A stretch of 6,960 nucleotides of DNA from Bacteroidales bacterium (GTDB taxonomy: Bacteria > Bacteroidota > Bacteroidia > Bacteroidales > UBA3824): NCBI GenBank assembly GCA_017530465.1, contig JAFXMJ010000101.1, positions 1 through 6,960 on the forward strand, given 5' to 3'. The translations under genes were made by a program, and so were the position numbers. Within the stretch, counting starts at the first letter, position 1. Each line of letters opens with the position of its first letter. The notes below the pieces were generated by a model that saw only the letters and a program-made list of their open reading frames with translations, made no database searches and had not been told where the DNA came from. Shown one piece after another: positions 1 to 6,203 of this stretch.

Positions 1-1130
1 CCGTGCGATTGGCGAGGTCTTTTGACATCGACGACGCCGGCAATAAGTGGTCTGTTGTGTTCCTGCCGGGCAGCGGTGAGGCAAAGGTCAATATGATGTC
101 GTCGATGGGTTCGCTGCTCGTCACGACGTTGATATTGTTGCTGATAGTATATGCAGTTGGCACGTTCATAGGCTATCGTGTGGGCTACCCGCTGGTGTCG
201 GTGCTCAATGTCTGCAAAAAACTCAGCAGCGGCGATATGGTTTTCAAGATGGATTTCAAGTTGTATTTTCACAACGAGGTTTCGTCTTTGTACAAGGAAT
301 TTTCCAATATGACCGACCGCCTCAAACAGATAGTTGGCGAGGTGAAGGACACGGCGTCCGCCATCAACAATTCCGGGCAGCAATTTTCGCGCTCGTCGAT
401 GAGTATGGCTCACGGTGCCAACGAACAGGCTTCGGCGAGCGAGGAGGTTTCGTCGGCGATGGAGGATATTAGTTATAGTATTCAACGCAATTCCGACAAT
501 GCCCGCGCCACTGCCGACATCACCAAGCGCGTGGTAGATAGCGTGATGGTAGCCAACAAGTCGGTAACAGCCACTGTGGCGGCGATGAAGAATATGTCGG
601 AAAAGATAGGCATCATCAATGAGATAGCGGGCAAGACCGACCTGCTTGCCGTCAACGCGGCGATAGAGGCTGCACGTGCGGGCGAATTGGGCAAGGGCTT
701 TGCCGTCGTGGCGTCGGAGGTACGCAAACTCGCCGAAAAAAGTCAGTTGGCGGCGCGTGAAATCGACGCCCTGACCGCCGATGTGGTCAAGCAGGCTGAA
801 CATTCGAGCCATCAGTTGGAGGTGCTTGTCCCCGAAATCAGCCGTACATCGCAGTTGATACAAGAAATAACCACCTCCACCGTGGAGCAGACCCAAAACG
901 CCTCGCAGGTAAACCGCGCCATACAGCAACTCAACGACATCACGCAGCAGAACGCCGCAACCGCCGAACAACTTTCGACCGCCGCATCGGAATCGCTACG
1001 CCAGGCAGAAAAACTCAAAAGCACGATGGCATTTTTCCGTTTTGATGTCAATAAGCAGAGCGAAATCGCCGCTCTCAACGGTCAGATAGCGGAACTCTTG
1101 GCGCGGATAGACCAAATAAGGGAAAGTTAA
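1..1130 (+). CDS. Methyl-accepting chemotaxis protein, 5' end missing
   Basis: This is the C-terminal part of a transmembrane chemoreceptor that controls the CheA kinase through CheW. The reading frame is open from base 3, and the GTG there is probably not the real start, because a sensor domain is expected upstream. In the visible 375 residues, about 37-58 form a hydrophobic membrane segment and 58-110 fit a HAMP linker. Residues 111-345 are a heptad-rich signalling coiled coil. The conserved hairpin tip is at about 205-247, with the core NAAIEAARAGE followed by GKGFAVVASEVRKLAE. Glu/Gln-rich stretches near 141-156 and 293-328 are candidate adaptation (methylation) sites. The C terminus ends QIRES, so there is no NWETF-type CheR tether. 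Its TAA is one base from the typA stop on the other strand. No che genes are visible, and the ligand cannot be inferred because the sensor domain is outside the window. Confidence 0.93.
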   Translation, partial: VRLARSFDIDDAGNKWSVVFLPGSGEAKVNMMSSMGSLLVTTLILLLIVYAVGTFIGYRVGYPLVSVLNVCKKLSSGDMVFKMDFKLYFHNEVSSLYKEFSNMTDRLKQIVGEVKDTASAINNSGQQFSRSSMSMAHGANEQASASEEVSSAMEDISYSIQRNSDNARATADITKRVVDSVMVANKSVTATVAAMKNMSEKIGIINEIAGKTDLLAVNAAIEAARAGELGKGFAVVASEVRKLAEKSQLAAREIDALTADVVKQAEHSSHQLEVLVPEISRTSQLIQEITTSTVEQTQNASQVNRAIQQLNDITQQNAATAEQLSTAASESLRQAEKLKSTMAFFRFDVNKQSEIAALNGQIAELLARIDQIRES

Positions 1131-1131
1131 A

Positions 1132-2940
1132 TTAGTTGCTCTCCCTATTGGCGCGCTTGCGTTCCGTCTCGTCGAGGATTATCTTGCGGAGGCGGATTGA
1201 TTTGGGTGTTACCTCTACGTATTCGTCGGCCTTGATGTATTCCATACACTCTTCGAGCGACATCTTGGTAGCAGGCTCAATCAGGATTTTGTCGTCGGAG
1301 CCGGCGGCACGCATATTGGTGAGTTTTTTGGTCTTGCAGACGTTGACAACGATGTCGTCTTGACGTGTGGTCTCGCCGATGATTTCGCCGGTATAAACCT
1401 CGTCGCCCGGATCGATGAAAAATTTGCCACGGCTCTGCAAGTTGTTGATGGAGTAGGGAATGGCAGTGCCGGTCTCCTGAGCGATGAGCGAACCGTTGCG
1501 CTCCTGCGACATTTCGCCGCGCCAAGGCTCGAAGTCCTTGAACCTGTGAGCGATGATAGCCTCGCCTTCGGTCGATGTGAGAATCGGGTTTGTAAGACCG
1601 ATGATGCCACGCGACGGTATCGCAAATTCCATAAATACACGGTCGTCCTTGGTTTCCATACTGAGCATATCGCCCTTGCGACGCTGCACGAGGTCGATGA
1701 CCTTCGACGAGAAATTCTCGGGAACTTCTACCGTCAATTGCTCTATCGGTTCCAATTTTTGACCGTCAACTTCCTTGATAATTACCTTAGGCTGACCAAG
1801 TTGCAATTCGTAACCCTCACGGCGCATAGTCTCGATGAGCACTGCAAGGTGCAGGATGCCACGGCCAAATACTTGGAGTTTTTCGGGCGAGTCGGTGTCC
1901 TCTACGCGGAGGGCGAGGTTTTTCTCGGTCTCCTTCATAAGACGCTCGCGGAGGTGGCGCGACGTTACAAACTTGCCTTCCTTGCCGAAGAATGGCGAAT
2001 TGTTGATGGTGAACAACATGCTCATCGTAGGCTCGTCAACGTGGATGCGGGCGAGTTCTTCGGGGTTTTCGGGGTCGGCAACAGTATCGCCGATGTCGAA
2101 AGAGTCGAGGCCGAGGATGGCGCAGATTTCGCCGCATTGGAGTTCCTGCTTGCATTTTTCCTTGCCAAGACCTTCAAAAGTATAGAGTTCCTTGATGGTG
2201 GATTTTTCGATGGAGCCGTCTGCCTTCATCACGGCAACGGTCTGTCCCGCCTTGACGCTGCCACGGTAAATCCTACCGATGGCGATGCGTCCCTGATACG
2301 ACGAATAGTCCAACGAACTAATCTGCATCTGCAACGGGCCTTCTACAACTTTGGGCGCGGGGATGTATTTGATAATCAAGTCCAAAAGGTACGAAACATC
2401 CTGTGTGGGGGTCTTCCAATCGGGCCCCATCCAACCTACCTTGCTGCTGCCGTAAGCCACGGGGAAGTCGAGTTGGTCTTCGGTGGCGTCGAGGCTAAAC
2501 ATCAGGTCAAACACCTGCTCGTACACCTGCTCGGGAGTACAGTTGGGCTTATCGACTTTGTTTACTACAACGATAGGCTTCAATTTGAGTTCGATTGCCT
2601 TCTGCAAGACAAAACGAGTCTGCGGCATCGGGCCTTCAAAGGCATCCACGAGCAAAATAACGCCGTCTGCCATATTGAGCACGCGCTCCACCTCGCCGCC
2701 AAAATCCGAGTGTCCGGGGGTGTCTATGATGTTGATTTTCACGCCCTTGTAACGCACCGAAACGTTCTTAGAAAGAATCGTTATGCCGCGTTCGCGTTCG
2801 AGGTCATTATTGTCGAGGATGAGATCCCCGGTCTCCTGATTGTCCCTGAACAAGTGGGACTGATGCAGAATACGGTCAACCAAGGTCGTCTTGCCGTGGT
2901 CAACGTGCGCTATTATCGCTATGTTCCTGATGTCTTGCAT
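1132..2940 (-). CDS. typA: Ribosome-associated translational GTPase TypA/BipA
   Basis: TypA/BipA is an EF-G-like GTPase that binds the 70S ribosome and supports ribosome assembly and stress or cold adaptation. All G motifs are present, numbered from the chosen start: AHVDHGKT (11-18), RGITI (51-55), DTPGH (73-77) and NKVD (127-130). The EF-G-like domains and the BipA-specific C-terminal domain follow. The product is 602 residues, normal for the family. The frame can be extended to a TTG at 2970, but ATG at 2940 is preferred. It places MQDIRNIAIIAHVDHGKTT at the N terminus as in known BipA proteins, and the TTG overlaps the promoter -7 box. No Shine-Dalgarno sequence is seen. The gene is convergent with the chemoreceptor and divergent from the outer membrane protein gene. 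It is a core gene with no anomalies. Confidence 0.98.
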   Translation of the reverse strand: MQDIRNIAIIAHVDHGKTTLVDRILHQSHLFRDNQETGDLILDNNDLERERGITILSKNVSVRYKGVKINIIDTPGHSDFGGEVERVLNMADGVILLVDAFEGPMPQTRFVLQKAIELKLKPIVVVNKVDKPNCTPEQVYEQVFDLMFSLDATEDQLDFPVAYGSSKVGWMGPDWKTPTQDVSYLLDLIIKYIPAPKVVEGPLQMQISSLDYSSYQGRIAIGRIYRGSVKAGQTVAVMKADGSIEKSTIKELYTFEGLGKEKCKQELQCGEICAILGLDSFDIGDTVADPENPEELARIHVDEPTMSMLFTINNSPFFGKEGKFVTSRHLRERLMKETEKNLALRVEDTDSPEKLQVFGRGILHLAVLIETMRREGYELQLGQPKVIIKEVDGQKLEPIEQLTVEVPENFSSKVIDLVQRRKGDMLSMETKDDRVFMEFAIPSRGIIGLTNPILTSTEGEAIIAHRFKDFEPWRGEMSQERNGSLIAQETGTAIPYSINNLQSRGKFFIDPGDEVYTGEIIGETTRQDDIVVNVCKTKKLTNMRAAGSDDKILIEPATKMSLEECMEYIKADEYVEVTPKSIRLRKIILDETERKRANRESN

Positions 2941-2967
2941 TGTAGTATAGTGTTGTATTTCAGGGCG

Positions 2968-2975
2968 CAAAGATA
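2968..2975 (-). promoter_or_regulatory. Bacteroidota -7 box for typA
   Basis: Read on the minus strand this is TATCTTTG, an exact match to the TAnnTTTG box of the Bacteroidota primary sigma factor. It lies about 28 bases upstream of the typA ATG. No good TTTG -33 element is visible at the usual distance; T/A-rich sequence takes its place. Confidence 0.6.
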
Positions 2976-3047
2976 CAAAATATTTATAAAGGTTTATGTT
3001 ACTTTTTTTTTAAGTTTTTTGTTTAAAGTTTTTTGATGGGAATTTTA

Positions 3048-3055
3048 TAATTTTG
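3048..3055 (+). promoter_or_regulatory. Bacteroidota -7 box for the outer membrane protein gene
   Basis: TAATTTTG matches TAnnTTTG and lies 30 bases before the ATG at 3086. The nearby TTTG copies (3018-3021 and 3032-3035) are spaced too far and too near, respectively, for an ideal -33 element. The T-rich tract at 3002-3034 fills the upstream region. Confidence 0.5.
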
Positions 3056-3085
3056 TGGCGTTTTTCTTAAAAGAATCAACCAAAA

Positions 3086-3712
3086 ATGAAGAAAATACTT
3101 ATGACAATCGTTATGACGGCAATGTCCGTCACGGCACTCTTCGCGCAGCAGAGTGGCGACAGATCGTTGGGTTTTACGGGCGGTTTTTCGTTTAGTGACG
3201 AGGAAAACGTTCCCAACACATTTGTGGCAGGCATCGAAGGTCAATTAGGCTTTTTCTTTGTCAACAATTTGAAGATAGGCATCGACGCGATTTATGACTT
3301 TGAGCGGCAGAATGTAGACAATGACGCCAATTATTTGACGCACTTGTTTGGTTTTGGCCCTACGGTGTCTTATTATGTGAGAATCACCGACAAACTCTAT
3401 TACACGCCTGAAATAATTGGCAATATTATGAGGGGTCGATTAGTCAGGAAGCCGACTAATTCTTACCATTATTATTATGGTGAAAATTCGCAAACATTGA
3501 AGGGCAGGCGTGTGGCGGTAGTGCCGTTTCAGATAGAGTTTCACCCGACGGAGCGGATAGGCATCACGGCAAGTGTATTTGCCCTGACAGCGGAGTACTA
3601 TGAAGGCATCGAAGACGACACGGTTCGCAAAGGCGGCTATCGCATCAATTTTGGACTCAACCCCACAGTGGGAGTAGTATTCTATTTGTCAAGAGAAAAA
3701 TCGTCGCTGTAA
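3086..3712 (+). CDS. Small outer membrane beta-barrel protein
   Basis: A 208-residue exported protein, predicted to be an outer membrane barrel of the 8-stranded (OmpA/OmpX-like or 'porin family') type. Residues 1-20 are a signal peptide with cleavage after ALFA, before QQSG. The mature part alternates glycine and aromatic residues in amphipathic strands: about 28-36, 46-59, 61-71, 86-100, 103-115, 141-152, 157-171 and 184-201. Tyr-, Asp- and Asn-rich loops lie between them. The loop near 118-138 (RKPTNSYHYYYGEN) is a likely surface loop. The last strand, GLNPTVGVVFYLS, is followed by a short REKSSL tail. The gene has its own -7 box and no clear ribosome binding site, as is common in this phylum. 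A hairpin follows the stop. It lies on the same strand as the MACPF gene 472 bp downstream. Ligand and function are unknown; a role as resistance receptor for the MACPF protein is only an inference from context. Confidence 0.85.
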   Translation: MKKILMTIVMTAMSVTALFAQQSGDRSLGFTGGFSFSDEENVPNTFVAGIEGQLGFFFVNNLKIGIDAIYDFERQNVDNDANYLTHLFGFGPTVSYYVRITDKLYYTPEIIGNIMRGRLVRKPTNSYHYYYGENSQTLKGRRVAVVPFQIEFHPTERIGITASVFALTAEYYEGIEDDTVRKGGYRINFGLNPTVGVVFYLSREKSSL

Positions 3713-3742
3713 TCTTCTGGTAGATAGGATGTTATGTGAAAA

Positions 3743-3779
3743 TTGTACAAATTTAAAGTACCACTTTAAATTTGTACAA
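3743..3779. repeat. Perfect 17-bp inverted repeat, possible terminator or operator
   Basis: The arms at 3743-3759 and 3763-3779 are exact reverse complements with a three-base ACC loop. Each arm starts or ends with the palindrome TTGTACAA and contains TTTAAA. It lies 31 bases after the outer membrane protein stop. A terminator hairpin for that gene is the simplest reading, but the stem is very A/T-rich and no T-run follows. A protein-binding operator or a small mobile-repeat remnant remains possible. Confidence 0.6.
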
Positions 3780-3792
3780 AATTACAAAATAT

Positions 3793-3807
3793 TTTTGATA
3801 ATCAAAA
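3793..3807. promoter_or_regulatory. Operator-like dyad TTTTGAT-A-ATCAAAA
   Basis: This is a perfect 7-bp inverted repeat around a single central A. It lies about 72 bp upstream of the -7 box at 3879-3886, a plausible place for a regulator site. In such A/T-rich sequence it could also arise by chance. Confidence 0.25.
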
Positions 3808-3878
3808 GGTTGGAGCGGGAAAAATAATTTTTTTGCAAATTTTTTTGTATTGATGGTACATTGTATTGAAAAAGTTTG

Positions 3879-3886
3879 TATGTTTG
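3879..3886 (+). promoter_or_regulatory. Bacteroidota -7 box for the structured leader and MACPF gene
   Basis: TATGTTTG is an exact TAnnTTTG match. Transcription would start near 3892, just before the first hairpin arm at 3900. The -33 element is weak: the closest TTG (3861-3863) has only a 15-base spacer. The placement immediately before the folded region supports its use. Confidence 0.5.
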
Positions 3887-3891
3887 CAGCC

Positions 3892-4131
3892 GATAGTTGG
3901 ACATTCGTAGATTTCGTCGAATGTCAGGCGAAAGTATTGTAACGAAAGTGCTATGCTTTTCTTGAAAATGAGAACGTGAGAAATTCTTTAAGAGGTCAAG
4001 AGACAGCATAGCGGTTTCGCCTATTGTATAGGCGTGGACTGCTATGATTATATCTTTGACCTTAGGCAATTCTCACGGCCTTCATTTTCGGATGTAATCA
4101 TAAAGTATATGCGGTTCGCGCTTTCTTTTTT
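3892..4131 (+). ncRNA. Candidate structured leader or small RNA upstream of the MACPF gene
   Basis: No protein is supported here, but long complementary segments are dense. P1: 3900-3907 pairs with 3918-3925 (8 bp), and its loop TTTCGT (3912-3917) complements ACGAAA (3942-3947). P2: GGCGAAA (3927-3933) pairs with TTTCGCC (4015-4021). P3: 3950-3965 pairs with 3996-4012, 16 bp with one G-U and one bulged C at 4004. P4: TATGATTATATC (4043-4054) pairs with GATGTAATCATA (4091-4102), 12 bp with one G-U. A loop-loop contact is possible between CGTGAGAA (3975-3982, P3 loop) and TTCTCACG (4070-4077, P4 loop), 8 bp exact. An alternative hairpin, P5, joins 4007-4024 to 4028-4046 (18 bp, some G-U, one bulge). 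It excludes P2, the outer part of P3 and four bp of P4. I do not recognise a known riboswitch or RNA family. It may be a cis-regulatory leader, or a separate RNA ending at the T-run. The start is inferred from the -7 box. Confidence 0.55.
4102..4131 (+). terminator. Terminator-like hairpin and T-run ending the structured RNA (possible attenuator)
   Basis: AAAG (4102-4105) can pair with CTTT (4121-4124), and GCG (4111-4113) with CGC (4117-4119) around a GTT loop. Six T residues follow at 4126-4131. The stem is imperfect, with an internal loop of TATAT on one side. It abuts the P4 helix, sharing base 4102, and lies 54 bases before the MACPF start. It could end a free small RNA or act as an attenuator. 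Confidence 0.35.
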
Positions 4132-4161
4132 AAGAGAAACAAATTCCTTTCAGAATCGCAA

Positions 4162-4168
4162 GAGGAGG
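4162..4168 (+). promoter_or_regulatory. Shine-Dalgarno-like GAGGAGG at unusual distance
   Basis: GAGGAGG is close to a perfect anti-SD complement, which is unusual because the other starts in this window lack one. It ends 16 bases before the ATG at 4185, farther than the usual 5-9, and no nearer in-frame start exists. It may be used weakly, may be brought closer by folding, or may be fortuitous. Confidence 0.35.
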
Positions 4169-4184
4169 CAAAAACATCAAGAGT

Positions 4185-5759
4185 ATGAAAAAGATACTAT
4201 TGTTTTTGAGTCTTGTGCTTTTATGCGTCGCTGCAATCGCACAGAACAGAAGTAGTTATGATGCAGCTTTTTTCAAGTCTGATGACCAAGAGGCTGCAAT
4301 TGAGGTCGGTAAGGGTATCAACATTACAGATCCGTTTACCACAACAAGACCTTGCTTTACAAGTGCATCAAGAGATGCCAAATTGTTGAAAAAACAAGAT
4401 ACTCAGGGCGCGACAACGAAGGTAGATGTATTCTACACTAAAAATGAGTATGAGTACAATATGTTCAAAAGTTCAAACAGATCAGGCAGTGTGTCGTTTC
4501 TGAATATGGCAAGTTTGAGTGCTTCCGAAATTCAGAAAATGACATCATCAAGAAATCAGGTCTCCGAAAAATTAATTTTTGTCGGAACGGTGGATTTCGG
4601 AAACTACTTCTATCCCGATGAACCTACCTTTACGCCAGAAGCTCAAAAATTGTTGGATGCAGGCAATTATGACGCTTTCAAAATGAGATACGGAACCCAT
4701 TTTGTATCGGGTATTGGTAAAGCCTCCACCGTTATCGTGGAATTAACACTTGATTCTGATGAGAATAACGAGGATATGTCAACTGATTTCGGAATGGATG
4801 CTAATTTGAAATACCGTGCCGATTTGAATTTCAAAGTTAGTAATTCATCAAAGGTTAGCACCAGGTTTAAAGACAATGGATTTCAGGTCAACATTACATT
4901 GCAAGGTCCGCATTTAGAAACAGAATCTTGGGAAGATGCCATTATCAGGTTGCGTAATGGCGGTGATTTAATTACCTCTGTTTCGGGTTATTTGAAGAAT
5001 CAATTGCAATCTATGCAAAACGAACAAGACGCATTGCCAGTTCGTTATTTCTTCACTGATTTCACAATGTATGGTTGCGAAGGTATAAAGTGGAATCTCG
5101 CGAAAGAAAAGAAGCTGAGTAGCATCAATCGTAACATTCTTGAATGTTACAACATCATTAATTTTGCGCAAGAAAACATAGATGTCAATCCAATAGATAA
5201 TCCCAAAAGTATAATCAATGCAATAGTGTCTAACAGTGGTTATAAGTACGACGGTTTGCAAAAGAAGGCAGCCTCTCTCAATCCCGAATGGTCGGCATTG
5301 AGAGCAAGTGCAAATAATTTGATAACCAAGCTTCAAACACAATATACCAATTGCAGCGACATTACGTGCGCAATTAATGAAACTTGTTGTGGTAACACCG
5401 ATTATACAGAACAAGTAAAAGATCTATTTGCAAAATATAATTCTATAAATGCAAAACTATTAGATTATTTCGAGCAATGGTTTGAAGCTGTATTAGAAGC
5501 AGAAAATCAGAGAGAAAAATATGGAAATATCGTTATACATAATGAATCTTCCAATCCCTACGACATCTATGTTAATGGTAAATATCTTAGAGAATTAGGC
5601 GGGAAACACAAGTTGACCTTGAAAAGAAAGTTGGGTACTTACAAGATAAAAGCTGAGCAAACAAGCGGTTATCTTTTCGACCCTACGATAAACAACAGAA
5701 CTGTTACTCTCAAATATGAAGGAGAAGACGAGCACGTTAGCATAGGTTACGAAGACTAA
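4185..5759 (+). CDS. Secreted MACPF-domain (perforin-like) protein
   Basis: A 524-residue exported protein. Residues 1-19 are a signal peptide with the cleavage motif AIA before Q20. Cys14 is not in a proper lipobox, so a lipoprotein is unlikely. About 30-330 fit a MACPF pore-forming domain. The signature YGTHF is at 169-173, but the usual GG after six residues is AS (180-181). A Gly-Gly bend (NGGD, 258-261) lies after the polar, Ser/Asp/Asn-rich, strand-like segment at 187-245 that would correspond to the second membrane hairpin. Residues 340-445 look helical and contain a cysteine cluster (390, 395, 401, 402). Residues 446-524 form a beta-rich tail resembling a PEGA or Ig-like module (DIYVNGKYLRELGG, then LKRKLGTYKIKA). 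No type IX sorting signal is evident. Members of this family in Bacteroidales include the BSAP antimicrobial toxins. A pore-forming role here is inferred, not shown. The gene is more A+T-rich than typA and has a long leader and a downstream terminator. Confidence 0.8.
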   Translation: MKKILLFLSLVLLCVAAIAQNRSSYDAAFFKSDDQEAAIEVGKGINITDPFTTTRPCFTSASRDAKLLKKQDTQGATTKVDVFYTKNEYEYNMFKSSNRSGSVSFLNMASLSASEIQKMTSSRNQVSEKLIFVGTVDFGNYFYPDEPTFTPEAQKLLDAGNYDAFKMRYGTHFVSGIGKASTVIVELTLDSDENNEDMSTDFGMDANLKYRADLNFKVSNSSKVSTRFKDNGFQVNITLQGPHLETESWEDAIIRLRNGGDLITSVSGYLKNQLQSMQNEQDALPVRYFFTDFTMYGCEGIKWNLAKEKKLSSINRNILECYNIINFAQENIDVNPIDNPKSIINAIVSNSGYKYDGLQKKAASLNPEWSALRASANNLITKLQTQYTNCSDITCAINETCCGNTDYTEQVKDLFAKYNSINAKLLDYFEQWFEAVLEAENQREKYGNIVIHNESSNPYDIYVNGKYLRELGGKHKLTLKRKLGTYKIKAEQTSGYLFDPTINNRTVTLKYEGEDEHVSIGYED

Positions 5760-5770
5760 CTACATTCTGC

Positions 5771-5807
5771 AGACAGGCATTGCCATAATGTAAAACAATG
5801 CCTGTTT
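5771..5807 (+). terminator. Terminator hairpin of the MACPF gene
   Basis: ACAGGCATTG (5773-5782) pairs exactly with CAATGCCTGT (5796-5805). The stem can extend by one G-U and one A-U pair into the following TT. The loop is 13 bases, and the T-rich tail (TTTGTT) is short. It lies 13 bases after the stop codon. Confidence 0.6.
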
Positions 5808-5858
5808 GTTATGTCATACATTAAAAACAATAGAAAAAGAGCCTATCGAATAGTTATA

Positions 5859-5901
5859 AATAACCGAAGTGACTTCTAATCTGCAAGTTACTTCGGTTAT
5901 T
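5859..5901. terminator. Strong 17-bp hairpin between convergent genes, likely terminator of the small minus-strand gene
   Basis: Arms 5859-5875 and 5885-5901 pair over 17 bp with a single G-U, around a nine-base loop. The stem contains AACCGAAGT and its complement. It lies 21 bases past the stop of the minus-strand 59-codon gene, so it fits that gene's transcript end. It may also back up the MACPF terminator. No true T-run follows on either strand. Confidence 0.55.
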
Positions 5902-5922
5902 ATCATACTATGGCAGGAAACA

Positions 5923-6102
5923 TTACTTTGTCCCTACCTCAATCTCTTCATCACTATCGCGCTGAGCATCAGCCGTCTGAGCCTTTTCCTCTCTTGATAA
6001 AAGGTCATTGATGGCATCCATCGCTTCACGCATTAGTCTGTCATCATCTAACAGCAAATTAATACATTGCAAAAATTCGCCGCGCAATTCTATTCTACTC
6101 AT
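5923..6102 (-). CDS. Small acidic hypothetical protein (59 residues)
   Basis: I do not recognise this protein. It begins MSRIELRGEF and ends EEIEVGTK. Residues 1-40 look like one or two amphipathic helices (LQCINLLLDDDRLMREAMDAINDLL), and residues 41-59 are a hydrophilic acidic tail. It has 16 Asp/Glu against 8 Arg/Lys, no signal peptide and no membrane segment, so it is probably cytoplasmic. Support for a real gene comes from the ATG at 6102, a promoter with a -7 box TATCTTTG and a TTTG at an 18-base spacer upstream, and a strong hairpin just after the stop. No Shine-Dalgarno sequence is seen. It is divergent from the AAA-ATPase-like gene with overlapping promoters, so the two could be co-regulated. 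An adaptor or antitoxin-like role would be speculation. Confidence 0.55.
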   Translation of the reverse strand: MSRIELRGEFLQCINLLLDDDRLMREAMDAINDLLSREEKAQTADAQRDSDEEIEVGTK

Positions 6103-6203
6103 AATATTCTGTTGTTTTCAGTCTTTTGCATCAAATTCATCGTCGTCTGACCATCATTGTCTCTTGGACGTTGGCGGTTGCTATCGCACAACATTTCAGG
6201 ACA

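Noticed and set aside
2941..2970. Ten-residue N-terminal extension of TypA from a TTG at 2970
   Set aside because: The TTG overlaps the -7 box, and the ATG at 2940 gives the normal family N terminus.
1360..3036. 558-codon open frame on the plus strand
   Set aside because: It lies entirely antisense to typA, which has all GTPase motifs. The translation shows no domain-like features and arises from the codon bias of typA.
3782..4069. 95-codon minus-strand open frame
   Set aside because: It covers A/T-rich DNA and the structured leader, has no promoter or recognisable protein features, and conflicts with the RNA pairing pattern.
3892..4131. Retron msr-msd or integron attC site
   Set aside because: No reverse transcriptase or integrase is seen in the window, and the paired segments do not show attC core boxes or the end-to-end a1/a2 pairing of retrons.
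4034..4255. 73-codon plus-strand open frame before the MACPF gene
   Set aside because: It starts inside the structured leader, overlaps the well-supported MACPF signal peptide in another frame, and has no domain features.
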